DNA from: a bacterium
GTDB lineage: Bacteria > Krumholzibacteriota > Krumholzibacteriia > WVZY01
Direction of reading: 5' to 3'
Length of the DNA stretch: 6,305 bases
Assembly (NCBI GenBank): GCA_027296025.1
Contig: JAPUJU010000348.1
Span: 1-6,305 of the forward strand
Part shown: in pieces, positions 5,080 to 6,305 of the stretch
Numbering within the stretch: the stretch's first letter is position 1
How the letters are laid out: every line of letters starts with the position of its first letter
The notes under the pieces: generated by a model
What the model saw: only the letters and a program-made list of their open reading frames with translations
Database searches by the model: none
Told to the model about the DNA's origin: nothing
Translations under genes and position numbers: made by a program

Positions 5080-6305
5080 CGTCGCGTTGATCGTTCGAGA
5101 GTACCTTCGTGCGTCCCAGGAGCAAGTCGAACACGACGCGCGCGGCATCGCGCCCACCCGGAAGACCCACCCAGATCAATATATAGAGGAGAGAGTAAAT
5201 CACAAAATCGAGGATGAGGCCGACCAGAATGTTGGGTCCGGCGGGCACGAACGGCATAAGGTAGTGCAGGCCGGCGCCGGCGGTCAGCGACGAGAGTGTC
5301 GGGCGCCACAGCGCGGCGCCCAGATCGCCCAGCGTCGGGTGCGCCACTCGAAAGCAGTAAAGAATGGCCGGCAACCGCAGCACTCCCAGGGAAATGCTGA
5401 GTGACGCGGCGATGCCGATGACGCCCCATCGCATGCCGACAAAGTAGCCGAGGATGATAGTCGTCGACGCGAACAGACCCCAGGCGAACTGCCGGCGCGT
5501 CAATCCGAGGGAGACGTACACCCAGCCGGTCGCGACGTTGAATGTGCCGATGAACGCGGCCGGTGCGAGGACGCGAAAGATTGGAACCGCGCCTGTCCAT
5601 TGCGAACCGAGGATCGTCACGATGGCATTGTACGCATCGACAAAGAGGAAAGCCACGATGGGCATCCCGACCGAGACCGTCAGCATGACACCGCGGCGGT
5701 AATATGCGCGATAGCGCTCTGGATCGTGCTGTAGCCGGCTCAGTGTCGGAACGGCAACGCTCGTCAGCGGCGTGTTGATCTGCTGCATGGGAAGCAGCAC
5801 GAGCTGGTATGCGTTGTTATAGAGCCCCAGCGCAGAAGCGCCCAGACCTCGTCCGATCAGTACCTTGTCGAGGCTTCTTGCGACGTAGTTGGCCAGGTTG
5901 AATCCGGTCAGGTGCGCGCCGAACGAGATCAGATCCCGAACCCCCGTCCTTCTGGCGGGCTTTCCGGGGCGCCAGCCGCACGCGATCCATACGCCGATCG
6001 TCGTGCAGACTTCCTTTATGACGGGGATAAAAACAAGAGACCAGTAACCGAACCCGGTGAGCGCTGCGATAACGGCCGATGTGACGCCAATAAAGAGCGC
6101 GGTGATCTCGATGATGGCAAGCGCGGCGAAGCGCATCTGTCTCCTGAGCAAAGACTGGTGCTGGACGGTCAAGCCGCTGAAGACAATCGTTCCTGCAAGG
6201 ACGAGCGTCATCTGCGTCAGCCGCGGCTCTTTATATAACCAGGCCAACACGGGCGCGAGCGCCACCGTTGCGGACCTCAGGGCTACACTGATCGCGAGAT
6301 TGATC
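5072..6305 (-). CDS. Wzx/WzxC-type polysaccharide flippase (MOP superfamily), 5' end beyond window
   Basis: The frame is open from the right edge (first full codon 6304-6302) to the TGA at 5074-5072, giving 410 visible residues. The GTG at 6265 is internal: the 13 codons before it (INLAISVALRS...) continue the hydrophobic family pattern, and about 70-90 N-terminal residues are probably missing. The protein is a polytopic inner-membrane protein with about 10-12 visible hydrophobic segments. Diagnostic stretches resembling WzxC-like exporters are HQSLLRRQMRFAAL (about 49-62) and the long motif from SLDKVLIGR through LGLYNNAYQL to VPTLSRLQHDPERYR (about 143-205). Such proteins flip undecaprenyl-linked oligosaccharides across the inner membrane for capsule, exopolysaccharide or O-antigen synthesis. 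The C-terminus is hydrophilic and its last codons overlap the sulfotransferase start by 8 nt. It is therefore the first visible gene of an operon with the sulfotransferase and DCC genes. The substrate cannot be told from sequence. Confidence 0.9.
   Translation of the reverse strand, partial: INLAISVALRSATVALAPVLAWLYKEPRLTQMTLVLAGTIVFSGLTVQHQSLLRRQMRFAALAIIEITALFIGVTSAVIAALTGFGYWSLVFIPVIKEVCTTIGVWIACGWRPGKPARRTGVRDLISFGAHLTGFNLANYVARSLDKVLIGRGLGASALGLYNNAYQLVLLPMQQINTPLTSVAVPTLSRLQHDPERYRAYYRRGVMLTVSVGMPIVAFLFVDAYNAIVTILGSQWTGAVPIFRVLAPAAFIGTFNVATGWVYVSLGLTRRQFAWGLFASTTIILGYFVGMRWGVIGIAASLSISLGVLRLPAILYCFRVAHPTLGDLGAALWRPTLSSLTAGAGLHYLMPFVPAGPNILVGLILDFVIYSLLYILIWVGLPGGRDAARVVFDLLLGRTKVLSNDQRDDG

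Noticed and set aside
5080..5157. N-terminal extension of the second sulfotransferase to 5157
   Set aside because: These codons lie wholly within the flippase coding sequence, have an odd Cys/Ser/Arg-rich composition, and are not needed for the sulfotransferase fold, whose P-loop begins at residue 36 of the shorter form.
4923..5600. Minus-strand open frame of 225 codons overlapping the flippase and sulfotransferase genes in another frame
   Set aside because: The product is Arg/Pro/Ser-rich with no motif, and both genes it overlaps show clear family signatures in their own frames.

Overview
The window is GC-rich, gene-dense bacterial DNA from a Gram-negative-type organism. The evidence for that is a lipobox lipoprotein, a Sec-exported periplasmic-type metallopeptidase and a Wzx-class flippase. 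The species is not recognisable. The W-rich lipoprotein with a PKD-like domain beside a secreted M61-like peptidase is reminiscent of candidate phyla of the FCB group, but that is only a weak impression. Six protein genes fill almost the whole window. I see no RNA genes, CRISPR arrays, insertion sequences or phage genes.

Layout, left to right: (1) a sulfotransferase on +, cut by the left edge and ending at 791; (2) a secreted M61-like zinc metallopeptidase on - (793-2280), meeting the sulfotransferase tail to tail with one base between the stop codons; (3) a 179-bp divergent intergenic region (2281-2459), the only sizeable non-coding stretch; (4) a large lipoprotein on + (2460-3839) with an N-terminal PKD/Ig-like domain and no recognised function; (5) a minus-strand operon read from the right edge leftwards: a Wzx-type flippase (open at the right edge), a second sulfotransferase, then a small DCC-family thiol-disulfide oxidoreductase. 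The three operon genes overlap by 8 and 17 nt, a strong sign of co-transcription and translational coupling.

The flippase and the two sulfotransferases suggest the edge of a locus that makes and exports a cell-surface glycan, possibly sulfated; this is inference, because no glycosyltransferase or PAPS-synthesis gene is visible here. The peptidase and lipoprotein form a separate divergent pair of envelope or exported proteins between the two sulfotransferase genes and may share regulation. The points most worth a second look are the DCC protein coupled to a sulfotransferase, the M61-like peptidase that seems to lack the usual GGLEH-type motif and PDZ domain, and the unassigned Trp-rich lipoprotein.
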